Shown here: positions 44,588-54,642 of the stretch, piece after piece | Numbering within the stretch: position 1 is the stretch's first letter | How the letters are laid out: each line of letters starts with the position of its first letter | Source: Rhodoferax sp. | GTDB taxonomy: Bacteria; Pseudomonadota; Gammaproteobacteria; Burkholderiales; Burkholderiaceae_C | Assembly (NCBI GenBank): GCA_019449595.1 | Contig: JAGRPL010000004.1 | Coordinates: 1,388,121-1,452,120, forward strand | Length of the DNA: 64,000 nucleotides | Reading direction: 5' to 3' | Made by a program: the position numbers and the translations under genes | The notes under the pieces: model-generated | What the model was told of the DNA's origin: nothing | Databases searched by the model: none | Seen by the model: only the letters and a program-made list of their open reading frames with translations

Positions 44588-44878
44588 TCAGCAGGAGCCC
44601 TGCTTGGGGCAGCCGTCCGGCCGCTCCGTTGCCGGCAGCGGGCAGCGGTTTACCTCAAAGGGCGATTGCGCCAGCAAGGTCGTCAAGCCGCTGGACACCA
44701 CAGTAACCAGCCAGAACAGGAAAAACGCCACGGTGTAGACGCTCTGGCGCGACCACTCCAGCGGTTGACCGGCCCAGTGCAGGTCCGCCGGATCGACCAG
44801 CGCAAACACCAAAATTTCCAGCACGCCGGCCATCAAAAATGCCGGCCAGACAATCCACATCAATCGTTGTTGCAACAT
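44588..44878 (-). CDS. Small membrane protein at the end of the cco operon
   Basis: 96 aa with two predicted membrane helices (~8-30 and ~47-70) and a Cys-containing tail (CPLPATERPDGCPKQGSC). I do not recognise a named family. It follows ccoH by 48 bp on the same strand. Position suggests a role in oxidase assembly, but nothing in the sequence proves it. Confidence 0.65.
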   Translation of the reverse strand: MLQQRLMWIVWPAFLMAGVLEILVFALVDPADLHWAGQPLEWSRQSVYTVAFFLFWLVTVVSSGLTTLLAQSPFEVNRCPLPATERPDGCPKQGSC

Positions 44879-44926
44879 GTTTTGCCTCGGTACTTGAAAA
44901 ATATCTCAGGCCGGCAACGCAGCCCC

Positions 44927-45199
44927 TCAGGGTTCCGCGGGCGTCAGACGCACCCCTGTCGCTGCGTGGTTGCGCGCCATGGTTGCGGGAGCCAGGCTGG
45001 ACGGGTTGTCCGCCAGCGTCTTGTTGATTTCCATCCCCTTGCGGTAGTAGTCCTCATCCAGCACCGGATCCTTGCCGGTAGCGGCCAGGTACAGCGTCAC
45101 AAACGAAGCCACCACCACGATGGCGGGACCGGAAATCACCAGCCACACATGGCCAAATTGCCACCAGCGGCGCTCGGGAGACGATTGGGATGCACTCAT
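44927..45199 (-). CDS. ccoH: FixH/CcoH-family protein (short form)
   Basis: 90 aa. One N-terminal membrane helix (~17-42) is followed by the conserved GKDPVLDEDYYRKGMEINKTL segment of the FixH family. It is shorter than the ~150-170 aa proteins and lacks the C-terminal Ig-like domain. It starts 9 bp after ccoG. It is expected to stabilise cbb3 oxidase during assembly. Confidence 0.82.
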   Translation of the reverse strand: MSASQSSPERRWWQFGHVWLVISGPAIVVVASFVTLYLAATGKDPVLDEDYYRKGMEINKTLADNPSSLAPATMARNHAATGVRLTPAEP

Positions 45200-45208
45200 G
45201 GAAAATCC

Positions 45209-46675
45209 TTAACGGGGAATAATGAATACCGATTTTTCGGACGCGTGGCCCTTGAAATCCTGCGCAGCAATTTCAAACCGGATCGGGTGTGACCCTGCAG
45301 TTGCTGCGTCAAACGGCGCCTGAACCCGCACCGCCACCCAACGGGCCTGGGTGGAATCGACCACCACATCGTTTTCCGAAGCCACTTCCAGACCGGGCAA
45401 GCCTTCCACGCTGATGTGGAATCGCTGTGTCGCCTCGGTTGCGTTCATGACCTGCAGACGGTACACGTTTTCGATGCGCCCGCCGGACACGATGCGCGCC
45501 AGCGCCCCGCGGTCACGGACCACGTCCACCTTAAAGGGGGTCCGGGTTGCCAAACTCACGACCATGGCAAGCACCACCGTCCCCAGGATGGCGGTATAAA
45601 TCAGCACCCGAGGGCGCAGCACATGGCGCAGCGTCTGCGAGCGCGTCCAGTGCTGGCTGACGGCATTCTGCGTGGAGTACTTCACCAGCCCGCGCGCGTA
45701 GCCCATCTTGTCCATGACGGTGTCGCACACGTCGGCACAGGCACCGCAACCGATGCATTCGTACTGCAGGCCCTTGCGGATATCAATACCGGTGGGGCAC
45801 ACCTGCACACACAGGCTACAGTCCACGCAGGCGCCCAGATTCAGGGCGGCAGGATCGGCTTTTTTGGAGCGCGCCCCGCGCGGCTCGCCACGCTCTTCGT
45901 CGTACGTGACAATCAGCGTATCGCGGTCAAACATGGCACTCTGGAAGCGTGCGTACGGGCACATGTGCTTGCATACCTGCTCACGCATGAAACCGGCGTT
46001 GCCATAGGTCGCAAAGCCGTAGAACAGGGTCCAGAAAGTCTCCCACGCGCTCAGGTTCATCTGGACAAACTCCAGCCCCAGCTCGCGAATGGGTGTGAAA
46101 TAACCGACGAAGGTGAAACCCGTCCACAAAGCAACGGCCAGCCAGAGGAAATGCTTGCCCACCTTGCGCAGGATCTTGTCAGCATTCCAGGGGCCTGCAT
46201 CGCGGCGCATACGCGCCGAGCGGTCACCCTCGGTCTTCTTCTCCAGCCAGAGAAATATCTCGGTGTACACGGTCTGCGGGCAGGCATAGCCACACCACAA
46301 ACGCCCGGCAACGGCCGTGAACAGAAACAGGGATAACGCAGAAATCACCAGAATACCGGTGAGGTAAATGAAATCCTGCGGATATAAAACCAGATTGAAA
46401 ATGTAAAAGCGCCGTGCTCCCAAGTCAAAGAGCACGGCCTGTCTGTGGCCCCACTCCAGCCAGGGAACGCCATAAAACACCAGTTGGGTCAGGAAAACCA
46501 TCCCCCAGCGCCAGTTGGAAAAAAAACCGGAAACGCTGCGGGGATAGATTTTCTTGTGCGCCTCGTACAGCGAAATCATTTCCGCATCGGCACCCGCCGG
46601 GGGTTCAATCGGCCCCTTGTCGGGCGACTCGGCGATGGGAATGACTTTGCGTACGGGCTTGTCTTGTGGGTCCAA
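45209..46675 (-). CDS. ccoG: cbb3 oxidase accessory ferredoxin-like protein CcoG
   Basis: 488 aa. Several membrane helices and two 4Fe-4S motifs (CVDCSLCVQVCPTGID and CIGCGACADVCD), plus conserved membrane Cys (RLWCGYACPQTV) and a C-terminal Ig-like periplasmic domain. It is proposed to reduce Cu(II) to Cu(I) for the oxidase. It follows ccoP by 33 bp. Confidence 0.95.
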   Translation of the reverse strand: MDPQDKPVRKVIPIAESPDKGPIEPPAGADAEMISLYEAHKKIYPRSVSGFFSNWRWGMVFLTQLVFYGVPWLEWGHRQAVLFDLGARRFYIFNLVLYPQDFIYLTGILVISALSLFLFTAVAGRLWCGYACPQTVYTEIFLWLEKKTEGDRSARMRRDAGPWNADKILRKVGKHFLWLAVALWTGFTFVGYFTPIRELGLEFVQMNLSAWETFWTLFYGFATYGNAGFMREQVCKHMCPYARFQSAMFDRDTLIVTYDEERGEPRGARSKKADPAALNLGACVDCSLCVQVCPTGIDIRKGLQYECIGCGACADVCDTVMDKMGYARGLVKYSTQNAVSQHWTRSQTLRHVLRPRVLIYTAILGTVVLAMVVSLATRTPFKVDVVRDRGALARIVSGGRIENVYRLQVMNATEATQRFHISVEGLPGLEVASENDVVVDSTQARWVAVRVQAPFDAATAGSHPIRFEIAAQDFKGHASEKSVFIIPR

Positions 46676-46708
46676 GAGACTGTGCTTTCTAGGTTCTAGG
46701 TACGTCGC

Positions 46709-47620
46709 TTACTTGGCTTGGGCGTTGTTCGAGAGGCCCCAGACATACGCGGTCAGAAGGTGAATCTGGCTCTCGGTCAGCTTCTCTTCCTGGGCTGGCA
46801 TCTGATTGATCTTGCCATTGTTGACCATGGCCATGATCGCATTTTCACCGTAGCCGTGCAGCCAGATGTCGTCGGTCAGGTTGAGCGCACCCAGAGCCTG
46901 GTTACCCTTACCGTCCATGCCGTGGCAGGCAGCGCAGGCAGCGAACTTGGGTTTGCCCAGTGCGGCGCGCACGGAATCATGCGGGCTGTTGGAGAGGCTC
47001 AACACATAGTTCGCCAGGTTCTTCACGTCATCCGAGGAACCCACCGCGGCAGCCATGGGAGGCATGTTGCCGATACGGCCCTTAGTGATGGTTTCCTTGA
47101 TCTTGTCGGGAGTACCGCCATGGATCCAGTCGCCGTCGGTCAGGTTGGGAATGCCTTTGGAGCCGCGTGCATCCGAACCGTGGCACTGGGAGCAGTTGTT
47201 CATGAACAAACGCTCGCCAATGGCCTGGGCCTGAGGATCGCGGGACACCTCTTCGGGCGTCATGGCCGCGAACTTGGCGTACAGCGGGGCCACTTCACGG
47301 TTGCCCTTTTCCACCTCGGCCTGGTATTGGCCAATCGACGTCCAGCCCAGCTTGCCGGTCGAGTTGCCCAGACCGGGGTACATGGCCAGATAAGCCGCCG
47401 CAAAGACGATGGTGATGACGAACAGCCACACCCACCAACGCGGCAGCGGATTGTTCATTTCACGCAAGTCGCCATCCCACACGTGCCCTGTGGTGTTGTC
47501 ATTGGCAGTCATGGCCTTGGCCTTGCCGCTGAACCACAACAAAAGCGCGCAGGCCAAGATGCTCACCACCGTAATGGCAGCAACATAGACCGACCAGAAG
47601 TTGCTTGTAAAGTCACTCAT
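46709..47620 (-). CDS. ccoP: cbb3 cytochrome c oxidase diheme subunit III
   Basis: 303 aa. Two N-terminal membrane helices and two c-type heme sites (NNCSQCHGSDARG, CAACHGMDGKG) with distal Met ligands (GNMPPM, NQMPAQ). It passes electrons into the complex. Position ccoNOQP is canonical. Confidence 0.96.
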   Translation of the reverse strand: MSDFTSNFWSVYVAAITVVSILACALLLWFSGKAKAMTANDNTTGHVWDGDLREMNNPLPRWWVWLFVITIVFAAAYLAMYPGLGNSTGKLGWTSIGQYQAEVEKGNREVAPLYAKFAAMTPEEVSRDPQAQAIGERLFMNNCSQCHGSDARGSKGIPNLTDGDWIHGGTPDKIKETITKGRIGNMPPMAAAVGSSDDVKNLANYVLSLSNSPHDSVRAALGKPKFAACAACHGMDGKGNQALGALNLTDDIWLHGYGENAIMAMVNNGKINQMPAQEEKLTESQIHLLTAYVWGLSNNAQAK

Positions 47621-47641
47621 TTTTATTCCTTATTCGGGGGA

Positions 47642-47779
47642 TCAGTCCTGCTCGAACGGCAGGTTGGCAGCTTCCGAGAAGTCTGCGGAACGCTGCCTGG
47701 ACCAGGCCCACCACACAATACCGATGAAGGTCACGAAACTGGCCACCGTAGCCACGGACCGGAGGGTGTTGATATCCAT
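47642..47779 (-). CDS. ccoQ: cbb3 oxidase small subunit CcoQ
   Basis: 45 aa, starting MDINTLRSVATVASF. A single membrane helix (~10-28) ends in WWAWSRQRS, as in CcoQ. It lies 19 bp after ccoO and 21 bp before ccoP. It stabilises the complex. Too short for most gene callers but clear by position. Confidence 0.9.
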   Translation of the reverse strand: MDINTLRSVATVASFVTFIGIVWWAWSRQRSADFSEAANLPFEQD

Positions 47780-47798
47780 GTGCTGATCCTTTTGCGTA

Positions 47799-48425
47799 TT
47801 ACTTGAGCGCCAGGCCCAGAACCTGCAAGTAGGCGATCGTGGCATCCAGCTCGGTCTTGCCCTTGACTTCCTCGACCGACTTGGCGATCTGCTCGTCGGT
47901 GTAAGGAACGCCAACGGTACGCAGGGCACGCATGTGGGCAGGCATCACGTCTGCATCCACCAGCGTCTTGGCCAGCCAGGGGTATGCGGGCATGTTCGAC
48001 TCGGGCACCACGTCACGCGGGTTGGTGAGGTGGGTACGATGCCATTCGTCGCTGTACTTGGCGCCAACACGTGCCAGGTCCGGACCGGTGCGCTTGCTGC
48101 CCCACTGGAACGGGTGGTCGTAAACCGACTCGCCCGCCACCGAGTAGTGGCCATAACGCAGAGTCTCGGCCCGGAAGGGGCGGATCATCTGCGAGTGGCA
48201 GTTGTAGCAGCCCTCACGGGTATAGATGTCACGACCAGCCAGTTGCAGAGCCGTGTAGGGTTGAACACCCTTGAGCGGCTCCGTCGTGGACTTCTGGAAA
48301 AACAGTGGAACGATTTCCACCAGACCACCCACCAGCAGAACCAGCAGGATCAGGACGATCATCAGGAAGTTATTGGTTTCAATCTTTTCGTGAGAAAAGC
48401 TGGAATTTGCATTGTTGTTTGCCAT
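47799..48425 (-). CDS. ccoO: cbb3 cytochrome c oxidase monoheme subunit II
   Basis: 208 aa. One N-terminal membrane helix (~20-42) and one c-heme site ([15 protein letters not shown]), with the axial Met in SNMPAYPWL. It shuttles electrons to CcoN. It starts 13 bp after ccoN. Confidence 0.96.
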   Translation of the reverse strand: MANNNANSSFSHEKIETNNFLMIVLILLVLLVGGLVEIVPLFFQKSTTEPLKGVQPYTALQLAGRDIYTREGCYNCHSQMIRPFRAETLRYGHYSVAGESVYDHPFQWGSKRTGPDLARVGAKYSDEWHRTHLTNPRDVVPESNMPAYPWLAKTLVDADVMPAHMRALRTVGVPYTDEQIAKSVEEVKGKTELDATIAYLQVLGLALK

Positions 48426-48438
48426 GGTGTAGTCCTTC

Positions 48439-49875
48439 TCAAGCGTGCGCGGTAACAGCAGGAACGTTGACGCTCACAGCACGTCCGGCGGTAGCCGTCT
48501 TCAGCGTGTTCCACAACATGATCAGCATGCCGGTCAAATACAGCAGACCACCGAGCAAACGCAACACATAGAACGGGAAGGTTGCCTTCACAGATTCCAC
48601 AAAGGTGTAGGTCAGGGTGCCATCGGGGTTGATGGCGCGCCACATCAGGCCCTGCATCACACCGGCAATCCACATTGCGGCGATATAGATCACGATACCG
48701 ATGGTCGCGGTCCAGAAGTGGACTTCGATCGCCTTCACGCTGTACATCTGCTTCTGACCGAACAGCTTGGGAATCAGGTAGTACATGGAACCCATGGTCA
48801 CCAGACCCACCCAGCCCAGGGCGCCGGAGTGCACGTGGCCCACGGTCCAGTCGGTGTAGTGGCTCAAGGCGTTCACGGTCTTGATGGACATCATGGGACC
48901 TTCGAAGGTCGACATGCCGTAGAAAGACAGGGACACGATCAGGAAGCGCAGGATAGGATCGTCGCGCAGCTTGTGCCAGGCACCCGACAGGGTCATGATG
49001 CCGTTGATCATGCCGCCCCAGCTGGGAGCCAGAAGAATCAGGGAGAACACCATACCCACGGACTGGGTCCAGTCAGGCAGTGCGGTGTAGTGCAGGTGGT
49101 GAGGACCCGCCCACATGTAAGTGAAGATCAGCGCCCAGAAGTGAACAATGGACAGACGGTAGCTGTACACCGGACGGCCAGCCTGCTTGGGGATGAAGTA
49201 GTACATCATGCCCAGGAAACCGGCGGTCAGGAAGAAGCCTACCGCATTGTGACCGTACCACCATTGCACCATGGCATCCTGCACACCGGCGTAGGCCGAG
49301 TAGGACTTCATGAAGCCGGCAGGAATAGCGGCACTGTTGACCAGGTGCAAAATCGCCACGGCGAGGATGAACGCGCCGAAGAACCAGTTTGCCACATAGA
49401 TGTGCTTAACCTTGCGGGTACCGACGGTACCGAAGAAGACAATCGCAAACGTCACCCAAACCAGGGTAATCAGAATGTCGATGGGCCACTCCAGCTCAGC
49501 GTATTCCTTGCCCTGGGTGTAACCCAACGGCAGGGAAATGGCCGCAGCCAGAATCACCAGTTGCCAGCCCCAAAAAGTAAAGGCCGCCAGTTTGTCACCA
49601 AACAAGCGGACCTGACAGGTACGCTGCACCACGTAATAGGCTGCTGCGAACAAGCCGCAACCACCAAACGCAAAAATCACCGCATTGGTGTGCAACGGAC
49701 GCAAGCGACCGTAACTCAGCCATGGGATGCCCAGATTGAGCTCGGGCCAAGTCAGCTGGGCGGCAATGATCACGCCCACCAGCATCCCAACCACCCCCCA
49801 AACCACCGTCATGATGGCGAACTGCCGTACAACGGTGTCGTTGTAAACAGTCGCTTGTTGATTTGCAAATGCCAT
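48439..49875 (-). CDS. ccoN: cbb3 cytochrome c oxidase catalytic subunit I
   Basis: 478 aa from ATG 49875 with AGAGG upstream. About 12 membrane helices with the conserved His pattern of heme-copper oxidases ([42 protein letters not shown]). It reduces O2 to water with high affinity and pumps protons. An FNR box lies 60-73 bp upstream. The operon continues ccoO-Q-P-G-H. Confidence 0.97.
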   Translation of the reverse strand: MAFANQQATVYNDTVVRQFAIMTVVWGVVGMLVGVIIAAQLTWPELNLGIPWLSYGRLRPLHTNAVIFAFGGCGLFAAAYYVVQRTCQVRLFGDKLAAFTFWGWQLVILAAAISLPLGYTQGKEYAELEWPIDILITLVWVTFAIVFFGTVGTRKVKHIYVANWFFGAFILAVAILHLVNSAAIPAGFMKSYSAYAGVQDAMVQWWYGHNAVGFFLTAGFLGMMYYFIPKQAGRPVYSYRLSIVHFWALIFTYMWAGPHHLHYTALPDWTQSVGMVFSLILLAPSWGGMINGIMTLSGAWHKLRDDPILRFLIVSLSFYGMSTFEGPMMSIKTVNALSHYTDWTVGHVHSGALGWVGLVTMGSMYYLIPKLFGQKQMYSVKAIEVHFWTATIGIVIYIAAMWIAGVMQGLMWRAINPDGTLTYTFVESVKATFPFYVLRLLGGLLYLTGMLIMLWNTLKTATAGRAVSVNVPAVTAHA

Positions 49876-49934
49876 TTTTACCTCTTCTACTATTAACCTG
49901 GGCGGGAGTTTCCTCCCCTGCACAGCCCCCAGGG

Positions 49935-49948
49935 TTGACTCACATCAA
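49935..49948. promoter_or_regulatory. FNR box upstream of ccoN
   Basis: TTGACTCACATCAA (TTGAC-N4-ATCAA) is a near-perfect FNR site 60 bp from the ccoN ATG. It sits in the 99-bp gap between ccoN and ccoS. A clean -10 downstream is not obvious. Confidence 0.85.
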
Positions 49949-49974
49949 ATATCAACAGAAATTCTTAATATTTC

Positions 49975-50112
49975 TTAAGAATCTTTCAAGATACGCTCCC
50001 CTTCAGCCTCGATATCCTCAAACTGCCCCCGGTGGATGGCCCACCACAAACCGCCCAGGATGAAAAACACCAAAACCACCGACAGTGGAATCAGTAAATA
50101 CAGAATGTCCAT
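49975..50112 (-). CDS. ccoS: cbb3 oxidase maturation protein CcoS
   Basis: 45 aa, starting MDILYLLIPLSVVLVF. A single membrane helix is followed by LWWAIHRGQFEDIEAEGERIL, the CcoS signature. Its ATG overlaps the ccoI stop (TGATG). It is needed for heme and copper insertion in known systems. Confidence 0.93.
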   Translation of the reverse strand: MDILYLLIPLSVVLVFFILGGLWWAIHRGQFEDIEAEGERILKDS

Positions 50113-52475
50113 CAGTGCGACTCCAGAATAGGCACGTTGCGGGCAAGACGCAAGGCATTGACCACCACCACGAGTGAACTGGCCGCCATGCCCAGACCCG
50201 CCAGCCACGCAGGCAACAGGCCCACAATGGCCAATGGCACACAGGCGGCGTTGTACAGCAACGCCCACCACAAATTTTGCCGAACCACCCTCAGCGCCTG
50301 CCGGGACAGGCGCAAGGCCTGAACCACGCTCATCAAACGGTCACCCAATACGACGAAGTCAGCCTGGGCCTGCGCCAGCGGCACGGCCTGACCAAAGGCA
50401 AACGACACGTTGGCACCGGCCAGCACCGGGCCATCGTTCAAGCCGTCGCCCACCATGGCCACAGTATGCCCGGATACCTGTAGTTGACGTAAAAGCACGA
50501 GTTTATCGTCGGGCGAGCAACCTCCCTGGGCATGGCCAATGCCGGCCAGCACGGCCACCCGCGCCACAGACTCCGGCTGGTCACCCGACAGCATGTGCAC
50601 GGTTACACCATCCGCAGCCAGTGCGGCCACCACGGCCTTGGCCTCGGGGCGCAGGTCTTCCTGCAGCCCAAACGTTGCCAGCCAGCCTCGGGCGTCGCTC
50701 AGATACACCCGCAAACCGGGCACCACCTCGGGTGCAATGCCACAAAACACGGCAGACCCCAGGCGCAGATCGTGATCCGCCACGTCCGCTGCGGATGTCC
50801 CGCCGCGGACGGTACCCCGAACCCCCTGCCCAGCCGATTCGGTGGCCGCTTCACAGGTCCACTGTCCGGCTGAGCCCGTCTGGCCGTCGGCCCGCGCGCG
50901 CGCCGCTGCGCACACGGCCCGGGACACCGGATGCAGGGAGTGTTGGGCCAGTGCCGCAGCCATGGCCAAGGCCTGGTTGGCATCCCACCCGGCACGCACA
51001 TCCACCGTACCCAGCACCATGGCGTCACGGGTCAGGGTACCGGTCTTGTCAAACACCAGGGTGTCCACCGCCGCCAGCGCTTCCAGCGCCTGCAGGCGGC
51101 GCACCATCACGCCGCCCCGCGCCAATGCACCGGCCGCTGCCAGCATGGCCGCCGGGGTGGCCAGCGACAGGGCACACGGGCAAGTCACCACCAGCACCGC
51201 AACCGCCACCATCAGGGCATGGCCGGGGTCGTAACTCCACCACCAGGCGCAGGCGCCCGCCGCGGCCACCAGCACGGCCACCAGAAACGGTTTGGCCAGC
51301 CGGTCGGCCAGCTGTGCCGCCTGCGGCTTGCTGGCGGACGCGCTCTCCATCAGCGCCACGATCTGGGCAAAACGAGTGTCGCTGCCCACACACTGCACCC
51401 GCACCTGCACGGTGCTGTTGAGGTTGTGGCTGCCCGACAGCACCTGGGCGCCCACGCCCCGTGCCAGCGGTCGGGACTCACCAGTCAACAGGGCCTCATC
51501 CACCAGGGTGTCGCCCTGCTCCACCACGCCGTCGGCGGCAAAGGTCTCGCCGGGGTGCACCCGCACCACGTCGCCCACCACCAGGCGGCGCACCGCCACG
51601 CGTTCAAACTGGCCGTCCGCCCCCAAACGCTCCACGCTGTCGGGCAAGCGGTTCATCAGCGCTTCCAGCGCACCGGCCGTGCGGTCACGCAGGCGCAGTT
51701 CCAGCCAGCGCCCGGTGAGTAAAAATGCAACGAACATGGTCAGCGAGTCAAAATACACCTCGTGTCCAAAAGTCCCCTGGGGATCGAAGGTACCGGCCGA
51801 GCTCACGGCAAAGGTGATCAGCATGCCCAAAGCCACCGGCAGATCCATGCTGATGCGCGCCTGCGTCACGTCACGCAGGGCATTCTTGAAGAACGGGCCA
51901 CAGGAAAACAGAATGACCGGCAGCGTGAGCACCCAAGACGCCCAGCGCAACAGCTGCTCCATTTCGGTCGACAGGTCGCCGGGATGTGCGATGTAGGCAG
52001 GGTAGGCATACATCATGACCTGCATCATGCACAGAACCGCTACCAGCCAGCGCCACAGCGCCTGGCGCGTCTCCAGCTTGCGCCGTTCGCTGGCAAACAT
52101 GTCGTTGGCGGGCACGGCGCGGTAGCCGCTGTCCTGCACGGCCTGCATCCAGGCCGAGGGATGGACCCGGCTGGCCGACCACACCACCTTGGCCCGGTGA
52201 CTGGCAGCTCCAACCTGCGCACTGATCACACCCGGCACCCGACTCAGGGCGTCTTCCACCGTCAGCGAACAGGCTGCGCAGTGCATGCCTTCAATCACCA
52301 CACTGGACTCCCAGCAATCCCCACCCTGAGGCGAGGGGCGGCTGAAGGCGCTCCACTCCTGCGGATCGTCCAGCAACTGCAGTACCTCGCTGCTGTGCGG
52401 ACGGACTACCGGCGACGTTGCGATGGGCAATGCAACAGAAGGAGCAGACGGGGAAACAACGCTGGCAGAATGCAT
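50112..52475 (-). CDS. ccoI: Copper P1B-type ATPase CcoI/FixI
   Basis: 787 aa from ATG 52475. N-terminal metal-binding domain with GMHCAACS, eight membrane helices, the CPC motif (TCPCALS), phosphorylation DKTGT, TGES and GDGLND. It exports copper for cbb3 oxidase assembly. A ~60-residue Ser/Pro/Ala-rich N-terminus precedes the metal domain. It is coupled to ccoS. An FNR box lies 37-50 bp upstream, shared with the divergent stress gene. Confidence 0.95.
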   Translation of the reverse strand: MHSASVVSPSAPSVALPIATSPVVRPHSSEVLQLLDDPQEWSAFSRPSPQGGDCWESSVVIEGMHCAACSLTVEDALSRVPGVISAQVGAASHRAKVVWSASRVHPSAWMQAVQDSGYRAVPANDMFASERRKLETRQALWRWLVAVLCMMQVMMYAYPAYIAHPGDLSTEMEQLLRWASWVLTLPVILFSCGPFFKNALRDVTQARISMDLPVALGMLITFAVSSAGTFDPQGTFGHEVYFDSLTMFVAFLLTGRWLELRLRDRTAGALEALMNRLPDSVERLGADGQFERVAVRRLVVGDVVRVHPGETFAADGVVEQGDTLVDEALLTGESRPLARGVGAQVLSGSHNLNSTVQVRVQCVGSDTRFAQIVALMESASASKPQAAQLADRLAKPFLVAVLVAAAGACAWWWSYDPGHALMVAVAVLVVTCPCALSLATPAAMLAAAGALARGGVMVRRLQALEALAAVDTLVFDKTGTLTRDAMVLGTVDVRAGWDANQALAMAAALAQHSLHPVSRAVCAAARARADGQTGSAGQWTCEAATESAGQGVRGTVRGGTSAADVADHDLRLGSAVFCGIAPEVVPGLRVYLSDARGWLATFGLQEDLRPEAKAVVAALAADGVTVHMLSGDQPESVARVAVLAGIGHAQGGCSPDDKLVLLRQLQVSGHTVAMVGDGLNDGPVLAGANVSFAFGQAVPLAQAQADFVVLGDRLMSVVQALRLSRQALRVVRQNLWWALLYNAACVPLAIVGLLPAWLAGLGMAASSLVVVVNALRLARNVPILESH

Positions 52476-52511
52476 AACTGGGGAGTGTGCGGGGCTAGGG
52501 GCCTCAACTGC

Positions 52512-52525
52512 TTGACGCAAATCAA
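52512..52525. promoter_or_regulatory. FNR box between ccoI and the universal stress gene
   Basis: TTGACGCAAATCAA (TTGAC-N4-ATCAA). On the plus strand a TAACCT follows 21 nt after the box, placing the box centre near -41.5. This is the class II activation geometry for the stress gene. It is also close to ccoI on the other strand. Confidence 0.85.
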
Positions 52526-52581
52526 GACTGAAACACCCACCGAGAGTAACCTGAGAGTTTATAACCTGCAAGGAGCATCCC

Positions 52582-53025
52582 ATGTACCAACGTATTCTGG
52601 TCGCCACGGACGGATCGAGTCTGTCCAAGAAAGCCGTGAAGGGCGCCATTGAACTGGCAGCGCTGTGTGGCGCCGAACTGGTGGCACTGAAGGTGGTTCC
52701 CCGCTACCCGCAGAGCTACTTTGAAGGCGGCATTGCGCTGCAACCCGAGGAAGTGAGCCGGGTGGAGAAACAGTGGGCCGACGAAGGCCAGGCCGTCGTC
52801 GACGCGGTCAAGAAGCAGGCACTGGGCAAGGGTGTGACCACCAAGGCGTTGACCGTCAAATCGGACGTGGTGTCGGACGCCCTGCTGGCGGCCGCCAAGA
52901 AACACCAGTGCGACCTGATCGTGATGGCATCGCATGGCCGCAAGGGCATCAAGCGCCTGTTGCTGGGCAGCGAGACCCAGCACGTGCTGACCCATGCCAC
53001 CATTCCGGTGCTGATCCTGAAATAA
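52582..53025 (+). CDS. Universal stress protein (UspA family)
   Basis: 147 aa. It starts MYQRILVATDGSSLS and contains the ATP-binding GRKGIKRLLLGSETQHV near the C-terminus (G-x2-G-x9-G-S type). It is a single-domain Usp, likely a nucleotide-binding dimer. AGGAG precedes the ATG. The class II FNR box points to induction at low oxygen. Its exact role is unknown. Confidence 0.92.
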   Translation: MYQRILVATDGSSLSKKAVKGAIELAALCGAELVALKVVPRYPQSYFEGGIALQPEEVSRVEKQWADEGQAVVDAVKKQALGKGVTTKALTVKSDVVSDALLAAAKKHQCDLIVMASHGRKGIKRLLLGSETQHVLTHATIPVLILK

Positions 53026-53061
53026 GGCCACCCGGTGGCAGGGGCCTCTGGCGCTGCGGCG

Positions 53062-54630
53062 TCAGGCGCCCGTGTACTGGGCGCGCAGCAGGTTCTTCTG
53101 CACCTTGCCCATGGCATTGCGCGGCAGTTCGGCCACCACGTAGCAGCGCTTGGGAATCTTGAAATTGGCCAGCGTGGCCTTGAGCCGGGCCAGAATCTCC
53201 GCCGGTTGCAGGTGCGTTCCCGGTCGGGCGATGACCACGGCCACCCCCACCTCGCCGAAATCGGCGTCGGGCACGCCCACCACCGCACTCTCGACCACCC
53301 CCGGCAGGGCATTGATATAGCCCTCGATCTCGGCCGGGTAGACGTTGTAGCCGCCGCTGATGATCAGGTCCTTGCTGCGCCCCACGATGGTGACGTAGCC
53401 CTGCGCATCCACATAGCCCACGTCGCCAGTCTTGAAGAAGCCATCCGCAGTGAACTCCTGCGCGGTTTTCTCCGGCATGTGCCAGTAGCCCTGAAACACA
53501 TTCGGCCCCTTGACCTGGATGCCGCCCACGGCACCGCTGGGCAGGCTCGCGCCCGAGTCATCCTGCACGCGCAGCTGCACCCCAGGCAGCGGCCGGCCCA
53601 CGGTGCCGCCCCGGCGTTCGCCATCCTGTAGCGCACAGGGGTTGGAGGTGAGCATGGCCGTCTCGCTCATGCCGTAGCGCTCCAGGATGGTGTGGCCGGT
53701 GCGTTGCTGCCACTGGGCAAAGGTATCCAGCAACAGCGGCGCTGAGCCCGAAATGAACAGCCGCATGTTGCGCACGGCCGCCGGGTTCAGCCCCGACTCG
53801 GCCAGCAGGCGCACGTACAGCGTGGGCACCCCCATGAACACGGTAGCCTGCGGCATTTTCTCCAACACCACCCGGGCGTCGAACTTGCCCAGCCAGATCA
53901 TCTTGCTGCCGTTGATCAGCGCGCCATGAATGGCAACGAACAGTCCGTGCACATGGAAGATGGGCAAGGCGTGGATGAGCACGTCACCCCCCTGCTCCGG
54001 CGTGCGCCAACCCCAGTAGGTCTGCAGCACTTGTGCGTTGCTCAGCAGGTTGCCGTGCGACAGCATGGCCCCCTTGCTGCGCCCCGTGGTACCGCTGGTG
54101 TAGATGATGGCCGCCAGGTCATCGGAGCGCACCGGCGCCACGCGGTGGTGGCGGGGAAACTGCGCCGCCCGACCCAGCAGGGAGCCGGTGCGGTCGTCAT
54201 TGAGGGTGAACACATGGGCCGTGCCGGCAAGGAATGCCAGCTTACTGAGCCAGCCAAAGTTGCGGGTGCTGCACACCACCACCGCCGGCTGGGCGTCTTC
54301 GATGAAATACGCCATTTCCGCGCTCTGGTAGGCCGTGTTCAGGGGCAGGTACACCAGGCCCGCACGCAGTGTGGCCAAGTACAGCACCAGCGCCTCCACG
54401 GATTTTTCCACCTGCGCCGCAATGCGCGCGCCCGCAGGCAGCTGGAGCGACTCCAGCAGATTGGCCACCATGGCGGTGGCCTCGTCCAGGTCGCGCCAGG
54501 AGTACTGCAGACCGGTATCGGTCTCGATGGCACAGGCCGTCAGGTCGGCCGGGAAGGCAGCGCGCAGTGCGGCAAACAGGTTGGCGTTTACCGATGGCGC
54601 GGGGCGTGAAGAACGTGCGGCAACAGACAT
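53062..54630 (-). CDS. matB: Malonyl-CoA synthetase (MatB-like acyl-CoA ligase)
   Basis: 522 aa, ANL superfamily. The P-loop is IYTSGTTGRSKGAML, the A5 motif is ERYGMSETAMLTSNP, and A10 carries the catalytic Lys in PRNAMGKVQKN. The Arg-rich GERRGGTVGRPLPGV and the TSNP pattern match malonyl-CoA synthases rather than long-chain ligases. It activates malonate with ATP and CoA. It lies 12 bp downstream of the crotonase gene. No malonyl-CoA decarboxylase is beside it. Confidence 0.8.
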   Translation of the reverse strand: MSVAARSSRPAPSVNANLFAALRAAFPADLTACAIETDTGLQYSWRDLDEATAMVANLLESLQLPAGARIAAQVEKSVEALVLYLATLRAGLVYLPLNTAYQSAEMAYFIEDAQPAVVVCSTRNFGWLSKLAFLAGTAHVFTLNDDRTGSLLGRAAQFPRHHRVAPVRSDDLAAIIYTSGTTGRSKGAMLSHGNLLSNAQVLQTYWGWRTPEQGGDVLIHALPIFHVHGLFVAIHGALINGSKMIWLGKFDARVVLEKMPQATVFMGVPTLYVRLLAESGLNPAAVRNMRLFISGSAPLLLDTFAQWQQRTGHTILERYGMSETAMLTSNPCALQDGERRGGTVGRPLPGVQLRVQDDSGASLPSGAVGGIQVKGPNVFQGYWHMPEKTAQEFTADGFFKTGDVGYVDAQGYVTIVGRSKDLIISGGYNVYPAEIEGYINALPGVVESAVVGVPDADFGEVGVAVVIARPGTHLQPAEILARLKATLANFKIPKRCYVVAELPRNAMGKVQKNLLRAQYTGA

Positions 54631-54642
54631 GGTGGAAGGGTC

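Noticed and set aside
53026..53061. Terminator between the stress gene and matB
   Set aside because: Small GC-rich inverted repeats (GCCACC/GGTGGC) exist, but there is no T-run, so the call would be a guess.
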